A stretch of DNA of 64,000 bases from an uncultured Erysipelotrichales bacterium (GTDB lineage: Bacteria; Bacillota_I; Bacilli_A; Erysipelotrichales; Coprobacillaceae), in contig CAJTTM010000006.1 of assembly GCA_910579135.1 (NCBI GenBank), positions 45,846 to 109,845 on the forward strand, read 5' to 3'. Made by a program: the position numbers and the translations under genes. The notes under the pieces are model-generated. The model was not told the origin of the DNA. It saw only the letters and a list, made by a program, of their open reading frames with translations, and ran no database searches. Positions 8,501 to 15,451 of the stretch are shown piece after piece (the first letter of the stretch is position 1; each line of letters starts with the position of its first letter).

Positions 8501-10110
8501 ATTTTTAAAGAATTATCAACAGTAAACTCTAAACTATACTCATAAGTCAATACTAAATAAGGAAGATCAATAACAAAATATGTTCCTTTATCATCTTGTT
8601 TCCAAGCTGGTTTGAAAGAAGTTTTTAAAATCCCGCTTTGACCTGCACTTTTATTAGCTCCTGCTTTAACCGTTATTGATGCAATATTACTTTTTTTAGC
8701 ATAAACCTTTATCTTCTTACTTATAGCATTTGTAACTTGTCCATTTTTTAAAGATGTTTCAAGATTCATTGAAATAAGTCCTTTAACTGGTTTAGCCTCC
8801 CAATATGTCTCTATATTTTGATCACAAATATTTTCTAAACTTCCATCTATCGTTTTCGTTTCACTTACCGCATGAAAATGTGAAGTAATATCTTTTAAAT
8901 ATGAATAATTATTTTCAATTAACTTGTATTCTAATGATTTATCATCAATATTTTCTGATTTAACATGAATATAATAAGATCCTATTTCTAATCCTTTTGG
9001 AACTACAAAATCATATTCTAATTTTCCACCAACAAATGATGTTTGATAACTTACTCTTGGATCTAATGGCTTATAATTTGAATCCAATAATTCTAAAGTC
9101 ACATCATCATTTGAAACTTGATATCTAGAAGAAATATGTACAACATTTTCTACATCGTTATATCCATAGTTTTCACCGATATCCAAAGAATATGTTTCAT
9201 CAACTTTACATCCCCATGTTTGAACTTCAGAAATAACTGAATGATTTCCCCATTCACTATTTGTTTCTGTAATTACAAATTTTAATGAATTTGTCTTGAC
9301 AGGCTTATCAAATTCAAAGTGAAGAGGTTCACTTGTATGTTCTAACTCCCAACTTATCCCATTTTCCCATTGAATTGTCCAAGGGAATTTAAAAGTATCA
9401 CTATTTATATTTTTCATCTCTTTTGCATAAGTATTATTACATGATTTAACTGTAATTTTTTTCCAATCACCTGTATCTATATCCTTATACATAAAATATC
9501 CTGCATCAGGGCCATGGGTTAATCCCATATTTGTAAAAAACGAAATACTTGATAACTCTACAATATCAGCACCATAATCAAAAACAACTTCAAATGGCTC
9601 TGTGCTTGTTGGTCTTGTTTGACACAACCAATTCCATTGATGACCATCAACAATAGCTGATATATTTCTACCATTACCTTGAGATTCAGTTGAAACTTTT
9701 GAATCTAATGCAAGATTATTTAATATCTTGATATTTTTACTAAACGTTTCGTTATCAAACTCTCCTACAACTGAATAATAACCACTTTTTAAAGTCCCTG
9801 CGATAGGAAACTCTATATTAGTTTGTATATTCGTTGTTGTTCCTTCTATAACTGTTCCTATCACTTTTTCACCATAAGCATCAACTAAATAAAACTTATA
9901 CTCTTTATTCGTTTCACTAGCAAAATGAATATCAATCATGCTTGTTGGTGGTGTAGAAGGCAATTCAGTACCATCTTGATAAATGTCTGTATATCCACAT
10001 TTTATTGTATCTGTATCCAAAGTAAAGCTAAAGCTATCTTTTGCAGAAACACATACAAATGATGAAAGACATATCATGAAGGTTAATAATAATACACCAA
10101 TCTTTTTCAT
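5581..10110 (-). CDS. cell-wall-anchored multidomain glycosidase (DUF4832 / GH-A-like catalytic domain)
   Basis: The ATG at 10110 follows AGGAAGAG and starts a signal peptide (MKKIGVLLLTFMICLSSFVCVSA). Three F5/8-type C (discoidin, CBM32-like) domains follow at about 145-285, 405-540 and 550-700, then an atrophied Ig-like domain (705-805). The catalytic region starts NPAMGWVQYIEGF at residue 815 and holds MPWSWFEPEQGQY and GTGSWGETQ, where E995 is a candidate acid/base; it ends near 1285. A Listeria-type repeat, a FIVAR helical domain (about 1370-1440) and a tail follow: LGDKVKT, then VKTGD near 1480, a membrane helix and KKKH. It probably attacks host or dietary glycans at the cell surface. 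Substrate is unknown. Confidence 0.85.
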   Translation of the reverse strand: MKKIGVLLLTFMICLSSFVCVSAKDSFSFTLDTDTIKCGYTDIYQDGTELPSTPPTSMIDIHFASETNKEYKFYLVDAYGEKVIGTVIEGTTTNIQTNIEFPIAGTLKSGYYSVVGEFDNETFSKNIKILNNLALDSKVSTESQGNGRNISAIVDGHQWNWLCQTRPTSTEPFEVVFDYGADIVELSSISFFTNMGLTHGPDAGYFMYKDIDTGDWKKITVKSCNNTYAKEMKNINSDTFKFPWTIQWENGISWELEHTSEPLHFEFDKPVKTNSLKFVITETNSEWGNHSVISEVQTWGCKVDETYSLDIGENYGYNDVENVVHISSRYQVSNDDVTLELLDSNYKPLDPRVSYQTSFVGGKLEYDFVVPKGLEIGSYYIHVKSENIDDKSLEYKLIENNYSYLKDITSHFHAVSETKTIDGSLENICDQNIETYWEAKPVKGLISMNLETSLKNGQVTNAISKKIKVYAKKSNIASITVKAGANKSAGQSGILKTSFKPAWKQDDKGTYFVIDLPYLVLTYEYSLEFTVDNSLKIYDVELSGIYFENNSLNETMLYVDDELHQNPAMFDNDIGSYCINTKDQWGDLLEGNSGNKTLTIQFPTKEATIDRLYIAANQQKFQGISKLKIDYYENNEWKTLETFELEYKIDDSNNLLREVGVISLPSITTSKLRLEILEYAKGNETKNGWDKYIISELYASYKEDYSARAIAESLKHLDDIEVGQSEIIVSLFNQEIKDRFTFEVNSSSRQDIIALNGKINHPVQDTEVTVTLKVTDKLKKENAITNEIKVLVRKGVQSNEVYIEPCIDTTSILHNPAMGWVQYIEGFECRLHNSDNKDWKSDLCTVDATDIEEYWKEMDKLYQEGLPTSILYIRMPWSWFEPEQGQYAWEDPNSELSRLIAGAKERNLQLSFRVYINSDSCFEQSTPEWFFGLEGAKYWENNQYQYGKAKKEVYLDDPVFVKAFGEFIKAFGKKYNAEENNVAFIDGMGTGSWGETQSNMKAIGDIKAATLEIIKMYKEAFPDVLLGAQYTGDDRSGGLTAMNDYDYVLRRDNYGVSAWLNQSTLNTIRSMNNDGLAVFAENALHHFDSREGSWVSGDAGTIALAQNRNTMLTKVVNDALYTGANTLDARVLEDCKLWIKNDKDNQSHLLEKFALNCGYRLSLNNIIIPKVITSSQMNITHSWKNNGVGILPNHNSSWNNKYKVAFALIDHQTNKVVYQFNESSDNVNAGDWRMGNNYRYQTNFVLPDNIADGKYKLATAIVNEKLNYSPDIRLAMSEMEITKDGWYVLDDVYVARNECQLTIENDENGKVDVDKKVFKVGDQLNITITPKEGYALDKVIINDKEIPVEGNQIKYFVETPTVCIKPTFKKLTDKEQLQILFDKVKNYDKTQYTLHSWKSLEEILKQVQNILNKNDATQEEIDQMYQNLIRVINGLELKKKDDSIIPDHSHKPVIEPIKVEEEVLGDKVKTDNSPVNHKVKTGDSTLIFPYIFIILSSLGIYMILKKKHI

Positions 10111-10132
10111 AGTTCTCTTCCTTTCTTTCATC

Positions 10133-10163
10133 ACAATTAAATTGTATGGTATCAATTTAATTG
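10133..10163. promoter_or_regulatory. paired GntR operator in the glycosidase leader
   Basis: ACAATTAAATTGT (10133-10145) and the half-matching palindrome CAATTTAATTG (10153-10163) are centred 19 bp apart, close to two helical turns. They cover about +5 to +35 of the predicted transcript, suiting roadblock or start-site repression. The first matches the palindrome at 5450-5462 exactly. Confidence 0.65.
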
Positions 10164-10174
10164 TCTACACTCTC

Positions 10175-10203
10175 ATTGTATACTGTCCATGATTATAAGT
10201 CAA
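10175..10203 (-). promoter_or_regulatory. promoter of the DUF4832 glycosidase gene
   Basis: TTGACT (10198-10203) and TACAAT (10175-10180) are separated by 17 bp on the minus strand, giving a start near 10168, directly before the operator pair. Confidence 0.75.
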
Positions 10204-10220
10204 TATATTATTAATTCTTT

Positions 10221-10255
10221 TAAAAAAAACTGAATCTTATATAAATTGATTCAGT
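10221..10255 (-). terminator. terminator of the NTF2-like gene
   Basis: ACTGAATC pairs with GATTCAGT. On the minus strand the stem is followed by T8. Confidence 0.75.
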
Positions 10256-10274
10256 CTTTAAAAACAATTATTTT

Positions 10275-10661
10275 CTAATCTAATAAGCTTGTACCATATG
10301 AATTATCAATAGCACAAAGCCATTTTCCATCAACTTTTTTATAAACATAGGTTGCTCTTCTATCCATACTATACTCTGATTCTTCTTTATTATCAGAATC
10401 TAACAATGTTTGAGATAAAACAAGAACTGTATCTCCTGCTTCAATCATCATCATTTTTCCTTGTGTTGGAACAACACTATTTTTAAAATATTCTGCAATT
10501 TTGATAAAAGCCTTTTTAATATTTTCCTTTCCTTTTGCTTCTAAGCCAGGTTTAACAACGAGAACGGCATCATCACTATAGAATGACATTAAATCATCAA
10601 ATCGTTCTTCTTTGATTGCTAAATCTGCTTGTTGAATTAATTGTTTGATTGTTTCATTCAT
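10275..10661 (-). CDS. NTF2-like (SnoaL/DUF4440) small protein under T-box control
   Basis: The 128-aa protein begins MNETIKQLIQQADLAIKEERFDDLMSFYSDDAVLVV and continues with YVYKKVDGKWLCAIDNS, the alpha-helix plus curved-sheet pattern of DUF4440/SnoaL NTF2-like proteins. The fold makes ligand-binding cones or isomerase-type enzymes; no function can be fixed. The start at 10661 is chosen because GGAGGAG lies before it. The longer open frame to 10766 runs back through the terminator of the T-box leader and is not credible. The gene stands alone between two terminators. Confidence 0.75.
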   Translation of the reverse strand: MNETIKQLIQQADLAIKEERFDDLMSFYSDDAVLVVKPGLEAKGKENIKKAFIKIAEYFKNSVVPTQGKMMMIEAGDTVLVLSQTLLDSDNKEESEYSMDRRATYVYKKVDGKWLCAIDNSYGTSLLD

Positions 10662-10693
10662 TTTTTCTCCTCCTCTCTCAAAAAACGGATATG

Positions 10694-10930
10694 AGAAAAA
10701 AACTTTCATCCGAAACGAGGATGAAAGTTTAACTATCATTATACCACCTGTTTCGCATACCATCATATGCTATTCTGATAACGGAGAAATCCGGTTCATC
10801 TTACTATTATTTCAGATGACAACTCAAGAGTGATATTCAAATAAAAACTACTCATTCCAAACTTTCACTATCTTTGGATCGCTATGATTTTCATTCTTAT
10901 CCTACTGTCTCTATCAACGTTTTTTGATTA
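10694..10930 (-). promoter_or_regulatory. T-box riboswitch, probable Ile (ATC) specifier, before the NTF2-like gene
   Basis: The leader shows the stem I distal region (GCGATCCAAAG...GTGAAAGTTTGG), the specifier context GAA-T-ATC-A (ATC at 10832-10834), the stem III sequence ACCGGATTTCTCCGTTATC, and a divergent T-box AGGTGGTATAATG (about 10737-10749). The 3' half of the T-box is not the usual CCGCG. Even so, AGG and ATG can pair with CCT and CAT of the terminator's 5' arm, so the antiterminator is kept by compensating changes. The terminator is an 11-bp stem (10701-10711 with 10719-10729) followed by a T-run. Confidence 0.82.
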
Positions 10931-10935
10931 TTTAT

Positions 10936-10964
10936 ATAGTATAATTCTATATCTTAAAAGTCAA
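10936..10964 (-). promoter_or_regulatory. promoter of the second T-box leader
   Basis: TTGACT (10959-10964), 17 bp, TACTAT (10936-10941) on the minus strand. Confidence 0.75.
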
Positions 10965-11065
10965 TATCTTATTACACAAAAAATATATTTCAGTTTTTGA
11001 AAAAAAGTATCAGTTTTCTTTTTTTTGAGTATACTAATTATAACATTATATAAGGAGGAAATCAT

Positions 11066-11176
11066 ATGAAATATGCTTTTAATTTTGTTACCTATGTTTT
11101 TAAAATGGCATCTGGTTTAAATACTATTCAGTATTTATCTGATTTAAAGCATAAATGTGATGAAGATAAAAAATAA
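11066..11176 (+). CDS. 36-residue protein of unknown function
   Basis: ATG follows a perfect AAGGAGG by 8 nt. The product reads MKYAFNFVTYVFKMASGLN and ends SDLKHKCDEDKK: an amphipathic aromatic N-terminus and a charged tail. A terminator starts just after the stop, so it is a separate unit. I do not recognise it. The length and strong binding site suggest a real small protein, or a leader for the MFS gene 48 nt downstream. Confidence 0.5.
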   Translation: MKYAFNFVTYVFKMASGLNTIQYLSDLKHKCDEDKK

Positions 11177-11200
11177 AAATACAATAAATTTGTATTTTTT
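11177..11200 (+). terminator. terminator after the 36-aa ORF
   Basis: AAATACAA and TTGTATTT pair around TAAAT, followed by T-rich sequence. It may attenuate read-through into the MFS gene. Confidence 0.6.
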
Positions 11201-11223
11201 TAATTTAATAAGGGGAGACAAAT

Positions 11224-12399
11224 ATGAAAAGTTTACAAATGAAATATAATTTTTTACATATATTATATTGGATAACATATTGTTCTGTTTATGGTTATGT
11301 AGCAGTTTTTTTACAATTTAAAGGATTATCTAATACCGAAATTGGAATTGTAACTGGAGTTGGAGCTATTTTATCTATATTTATATCACCTTTTATTTCT
11401 TCTTTGGTTGGAAAGATTAAAGGTTTAACCATTAAAAAATTAATGCTTATTTTATATTGTTTAATGGTTATTATTTTTGCGAGTTTAGTTTTTTTACCTT
11501 TACCTACTATAATTATAATGATTTTATATATGTCATTAACTTGTTTAATGGTTTCTAATGTTCCATTCTTATCTATGATTTGTACACAATACTTAAAAGA
11601 AGGGCAGTATATTAACTTTGGACTTTCTAGAGGTTTAGGCTCTGTTTCTTATGCTGCAACTGCTATTGTGATAGGGAGAATGATAGATTTTATTAATCCA
11701 ACGATTATTGGATATATCCATTGTATCTCAAGTATATTACTTCTTATTTTATTATTTTCAATGCCTGATTCTTCTATTGATACTACTGATGAAAAAGATG
11801 ATTCTATATCAATATTTCAAATTATTAATCAATATAAAACCTTTTTCTTCATATTAGTAGGTTTTGCATTTTCTTTTGGAGCATCTACCTCATTATCTAC
11901 ATATTTAATTAATATTGTCAAAAACCTAGGAGGTAATACGTCTTTATATGGAATAGCTGTTTTTTGTATGGCAGCTAGCGAAATGCCTTTTATGGCTATT
12001 ACTCATAGTCTACTTAAAAAATATAAAAGTGAAACTTTAATACTTGCAGCAAGTTTATTTTATTTAGCAAGAAATTTTACAATTTGTTTAGCTCCAAGTT
12101 TACCTATATTACTCATTGGTATGATGTTTCAAGGATGTTCTTACGGTTTGTTTACTGCAACGATTACGTATTATGTAAATGATTATTTAGATCCAAAACA
12201 TCACATGATGGGACAAACAATGATTGGAATGATGTCTACTGGTTTGGGTTCTTCGATAGGTAACTTATGTGGTGGAGTTTTACAAGATCATTTTGGTTTA
12301 AATAGTATGCTTGTATTTGCATGTACTTTAACTATAATTGGAGTTATTATTGTATTCTTTACAGTAAGAAATAAAATAGGTATGAAAAAGAGGATATAA
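11224..12399 (+). CDS. MFS transporter (MFS_1-like / sugar or nucleoside symporter type)
   Basis: The 391-aa protein has about 12 hydrophobic segments and a central acidic cytoplasmic loop (SIDTTDEKDDS). It carries the signature INFGLSRGLGSVSYA in the middle, shared with the MFS protein at 13310-14509 (INFGLGRGLGSAAYA), so the two are paralogues. This motif belongs to the MFS_1_like group that includes LacY-like and phenylpropionate-type symporters. Substrate is unknown. AAGGGGAG precedes the ATG. Confidence 0.85.
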   Translation: MKSLQMKYNFLHILYWITYCSVYGYVAVFLQFKGLSNTEIGIVTGVGAILSIFISPFISSLVGKIKGLTIKKLMLILYCLMVIIFASLVFLPLPTIIIMILYMSLTCLMVSNVPFLSMICTQYLKEGQYINFGLSRGLGSVSYAATAIVIGRMIDFINPTIIGYIHCISSILLLILLFSMPDSSIDTTDEKDDSISIFQIINQYKTFFFILVGFAFSFGASTSLSTYLINIVKNLGGNTSLYGIAVFCMAASEMPFMAITHSLLKKYKSETLILAASLFYLARNFTICLAPSLPILLIGMMFQGCSYGLFTATITYYVNDYLDPKHHMMGQTMIGMMSTGLGSSIGNLCGGVLQDHFGLNSMLVFACTLTIIGVIIVFFTVRNKIGMKKRI

Positions 12400-12421
12400 C
12401 AATTAAACTGTTTTATCCTCT
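12389..12421. terminator. convergent terminator overlapping both stop codons
   Basis: AGAGGATA (12389-12396) pairs with TATCCTCT (12414-12421), with inner pairing AACA/TGTT. The stops of both convergent genes lie in the hairpin. Confidence 0.65.
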
Positions 12422-13277
12422 ATTTTATTATTGATTCTACTGCTTCTTTAAAGCCATCCTCTTCACAATCACTTACTACTTTATAAGATAATTCTTTTAT
12501 TCTCTCTACTGCATTTGCAGTTGCGAAAGAATATGAAAAACATTCAAACATAGATAAGTCATTCATTCCATCGCCTACAACCATCACTTCATTTTTACTT
12601 ATCCCTTTTAATTTAATAACTTTCTCTAAGATATATCCTTTTTGAGCATCTTTATGTGTTACCTCTACATTATCTATAAAAGAAGATAAGAAAGATATAT
12701 TAGGGATATCCTTTAATAACTCTTTAGCAGGAGGTATCTCATTCTCATCTACAGAAAAGGCTTCAATTTTAATGATATCTAGTTCTTGTTTTAAAAAATC
12801 ATCTAAATCATCAATCTGAGTAATAAAGTTACAAGGGGCATTTTCATTTTTTCCTCCCTTTTCAAATTCACCTAATTGATCATGAAATCTTAATCTTCCT
12901 CTTTCGATAAACATTTTTCTTACATATGATGGTTCATATAATGTAAAGAAACCATTTGTTGTATAAATAATATAAGGGATATTTCTTTCATGAAATACCT
13001 GTAAAACATCTTCAATGACTGTTTTATCCATATAACAACTCATTATAATATTTCCTTCTTGATCTACATATTGAGCACCATTTCCTAATATAGCCTCACA
13101 TGCTATATCATATTGATTCATAATTGAATAAACACTTTTAAAGTCCCTTCCTGAAGCAATCGCAAATTCAATATTATTCTTTTCTAATTCTTTAATTACC
13201 TCTACATTCCCTCTAGAAATACCACCTTTTCTATTTAATAAAGTTCCATCCATATCACTAACTACTAACTTAATCAT
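12420..13277 (-). CDS. Cof-type HAD phosphatase
   Basis: The 285-aa class IIB HAD protein has VSDMDGTLLNR (motif I), IASGRD (motif II), Lys in DAQKGYILEK, and VVGDGMNDLSMF (motif IV). It is the last gene of a HAD-MFS-HAD unit. It probably dephosphorylates a sugar phosphate that reaches the cell through, or accumulates with, the neighbouring MFS transporter; this link is inference. It ends in TAG, showing that TAG is a normal stop in this genome. Confidence 0.85.
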   Translation of the reverse strand: MIKLVVSDMDGTLLNRKGGISRGNVEVIKELEKNNIEFAIASGRDFKSVYSIMNQYDIACEAILGNGAQYVDQEGNIIMSCYMDKTVIEDVLQVFHERNIPYIIYTTNGFFTLYEPSYVRKMFIERGRLRFHDQLGEFEKGGKNENAPCNFITQIDDLDDFLKQELDIIKIEAFSVDENEIPPAKELLKDIPNISFLSSFIDNVEVTHKDAQKGYILEKVIKLKGISKNEVMVVGDGMNDLSMFECFSYSFATANAVERIKELSYKVVSDCEEDGFKEAVESIIK

Positions 13278-13309
13278 ATTTTCCTCCTTTATAACGAAAA
13301 GAAAATCAG

Positions 13310-14509
13310 CTATTGCTGATTAACAGTTTTCTTATCATTAACTCCTAACATAACAATGACAACACCTAAAATAGAAACAATTATCCCTAATAATAATACT
13401 TGTTTAACTCCAAGGATATCTAATAAAATTCCTCCTGCAAGATTAGCAATGATTCCACTTGCAGTATATGCCATTGTAATCATTGATTGTCCTTTAACTA
13501 AATCAGCTTGGGAAATAATTTGATTTGCATAATAAACACTAGCAGGTGTTAAAATTGCATAAGAAACCATTTGTAATGCTTGAGCAATATAAATAATTGT
13601 TATATTTGTAGCAAAGTAAGTTAATGTATGCTTCAAAGCAAATGCTATAACTGCAATCATTATTAATTTTGTACAACTTATTTTTTCTCTAATATTATTA
13701 AAGAAAATCATAGTTGGTAATTCTAATATTGCTGCTAAAAAAACTGCTGTTCCCATATCACTCTCTGTTCCACCAATTGGTGTAATAACTTGAATAAAGA
13801 AGTTATTAATAATTGTATGAGTGAAATACACAAGAACTAAACCAAAGATGAAAATCATAAATTTTTTATATCTTTTCGCAAAATTTATAAATGATAATTG
13901 TTCTTCTTTTTCTTCCTTTTCTTCTTTTGATTCTTTCTTATTTTCATCTTGAGGAATAACAAAAGTATAAGTAATAATAATCAATAAAATATTCATAATT
14001 AAATAAACTAATGGAAGAATACTTGCTCCTACATCTTCTACTAAATATCCTAATCCCATAGAAACCAAAGCATACGCAGCACTACCTAAACCTCTACCTA
14101 ATCCAAAATTAATTTCAATACCATGTTTTTCAAATACAAATGCCATTGAATTTAATAAAGGTGTAATTGTTTGCATAAACGTTGATACTCCAATAAAAGC
14201 AATTAATAATAAAATTGAACCTTTACAAAATAAAAACATGCTTGCTGATAAAACAACAGTTATTGCTAAAATAACTGCAATAATTTTTCTTAATTCAATA
14301 TGTTGATTTTTATCTGCAAAAGATGCAACCGATGGTTGAGCAAATACTGCAATCACGCTAACTAACGCTAATGATATACCTATCATTGAATTAGAAAATC
14401 CTTTATCTAATAAATAAACTGATGCATATCCCATTAAGGCACAGAATGATCCATAATATAACATCTGTATTCCTGAATATTTTAAATCTAATGATAATAC
14501 TTTTTTCAT
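13310..14509 (-). CDS. MFS transporter (MFS_1-like)
   Basis: The 399-aa paralogue of the transporter at 11224-12399 shares INFGLGRGLGS and the same overall layout. About 12 membrane segments are separated by a long, strongly charged Lys/Glu cytoplasmic loop (ENKKESKEEKEEKEEQ) at about residues 190-210. GGGAGGAAG precedes the ATG. It lies between two HAD phosphatase genes on the same strand with gaps of 32 and 73 bp, consistent with one operon. Confidence 0.85.
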   Translation of the reverse strand: MKKVLSLDLKYSGIQMLYYGSFCALMGYASVYLLDKGFSNSMIGISLALVSVIAVFAQPSVASFADKNQHIELRKIIAVILAITVVLSASMFLFCKGSILLLIAFIGVSTFMQTITPLLNSMAFVFEKHGIEINFGLGRGLGSAAYALVSMGLGYLVEDVGASILPLVYLIMNILLIIITYTFVIPQDENKKESKEEKEEKEEQLSFINFAKRYKKFMIFIFGLVLVYFTHTIINNFFIQVITPIGGTESDMGTAVFLAAILELPTMIFFNNIREKISCTKLIMIAVIAFALKHTLTYFATNITIIYIAQALQMVSYAILTPASVYYANQIISQADLVKGQSMITMAYTASGIIANLAGGILLDILGVKQVLLLGIIVSILGVVIVMLGVNDKKTVNQQ

Positions 14510-14582
14510 TTTCTTCCTCCCTCTGTTATATTATATCAATATTTTATTTAAACACATTTTATTTTCAATAATTGAAACTCTA

Positions 14583-15311
14583 TTATTTAATAAAAGAAAT
14601 AGCTTCGCTTACACTCCCTACAACCTGATTAGCTTTTTCTTGTATATCCAAAGGTGAATAATGAAAAGTAAATGAATAATCAGCCTTCTCTAACATTGGA
14701 ACATCATTAAATGAATCCCCTATTCCACATATATAATCAATTTTTAATAATTCTTTAGCTTTTTGTATAGCTTTTCCTTTAGAACATCCTCTTTTTATAA
14801 TATCTACACAATCAACATTACAAAATGCTTCTACCTCTTTATATTTATCGTTTACTTCTTGACTAATTCTTTTAGCATTTTCTTTTGTTTCTGCCCAAAA
14901 AGATAAACCATATATATCTACATCTTTTATCTCTTTAATGTCTTTAATGAGTACTTGTGGCATAGAAAAGATTGAATCCTTTGTTGTATATACTGTTCTA
15001 TTTGCTTGTACATGAACTACAAACGAATCTATATATTCATTAAAGATTTCTTTAGTCACTTGATAATCAATACATTCTTTATATACTTCATTTTGATCTT
15101 TATCCAAAATAAGTGCTCCACTAGCTACTATATAAAAGTCAAAATTAATCTTACCTTGACATTCCTCTATAATTGCAGATAAAGGTCTTCCAGTACAAAT
15201 TCCAAATAAGTTTCCATGATCTTGAAATTCTTTAATTGCCTTTAAATCTTTTTCTTTAAATCCATCTTTAAAATATAATGTCCCATCAAAATCACTTGCT
15301 AATGCTTTCAT
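14583..15311 (-). CDS. HAD-family phosphatase (Cof-like)
   Basis: The 242-aa protein has ASDFDGTLYFKDG (motif I), GICTGRPL (motif II), Lys in SKGKAIQKAKELL, and CGIGDSFNDVPML (motif IV). The cap is of the C2B kind. It is first in the HAD-MFS-HAD unit, with GGGAGGATAG before the ATG. Confidence 0.85.
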   Translation of the reverse strand: MKALASDFDGTLYFKDGFKEKDLKAIKEFQDHGNLFGICTGRPLSAIIEECQGKINFDFYIVASGALILDKDQNEVYKECIDYQVTKEIFNEYIDSFVVHVQANRTVYTTKDSIFSMPQVLIKDIKEIKDVDIYGLSFWAETKENAKRISQEVNDKYKEVEAFCNVDCVDIIKRGCSKGKAIQKAKELLKIDYICGIGDSFNDVPMLEKADYSFTFHYSPLDIQEKANQVVGSVSEAISFIK

Positions 15312-15394
15312 ACTATCCTCCCTAATTCTATAACTTGTTTAAATCATATCATAAAAACATATTCTCACCAATTATTTTCTAGATTAAAAAAGAA

Positions 15395-15430
15395 AAGACT
15401 CACTCGTATCAAAATTTTAGAGTAAGTCTT
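15395..15430 (-). terminator. terminator of the GH3-GH30 gene
   Basis: AAGACTCACTC and GAGTAAGTCTT pair with one mismatch. The minus-strand tail TTTTCTTTTTT follows. Confidence 0.75.
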
Positions 15431-15451
15431 CTAATATCAATTTATGTTAAA

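Noticed and set aside
10662..10766. N-terminal extension of the NTF2-like gene
   Set aside because: It covers the T-box terminator; a GGAGGAG site marks 10661.
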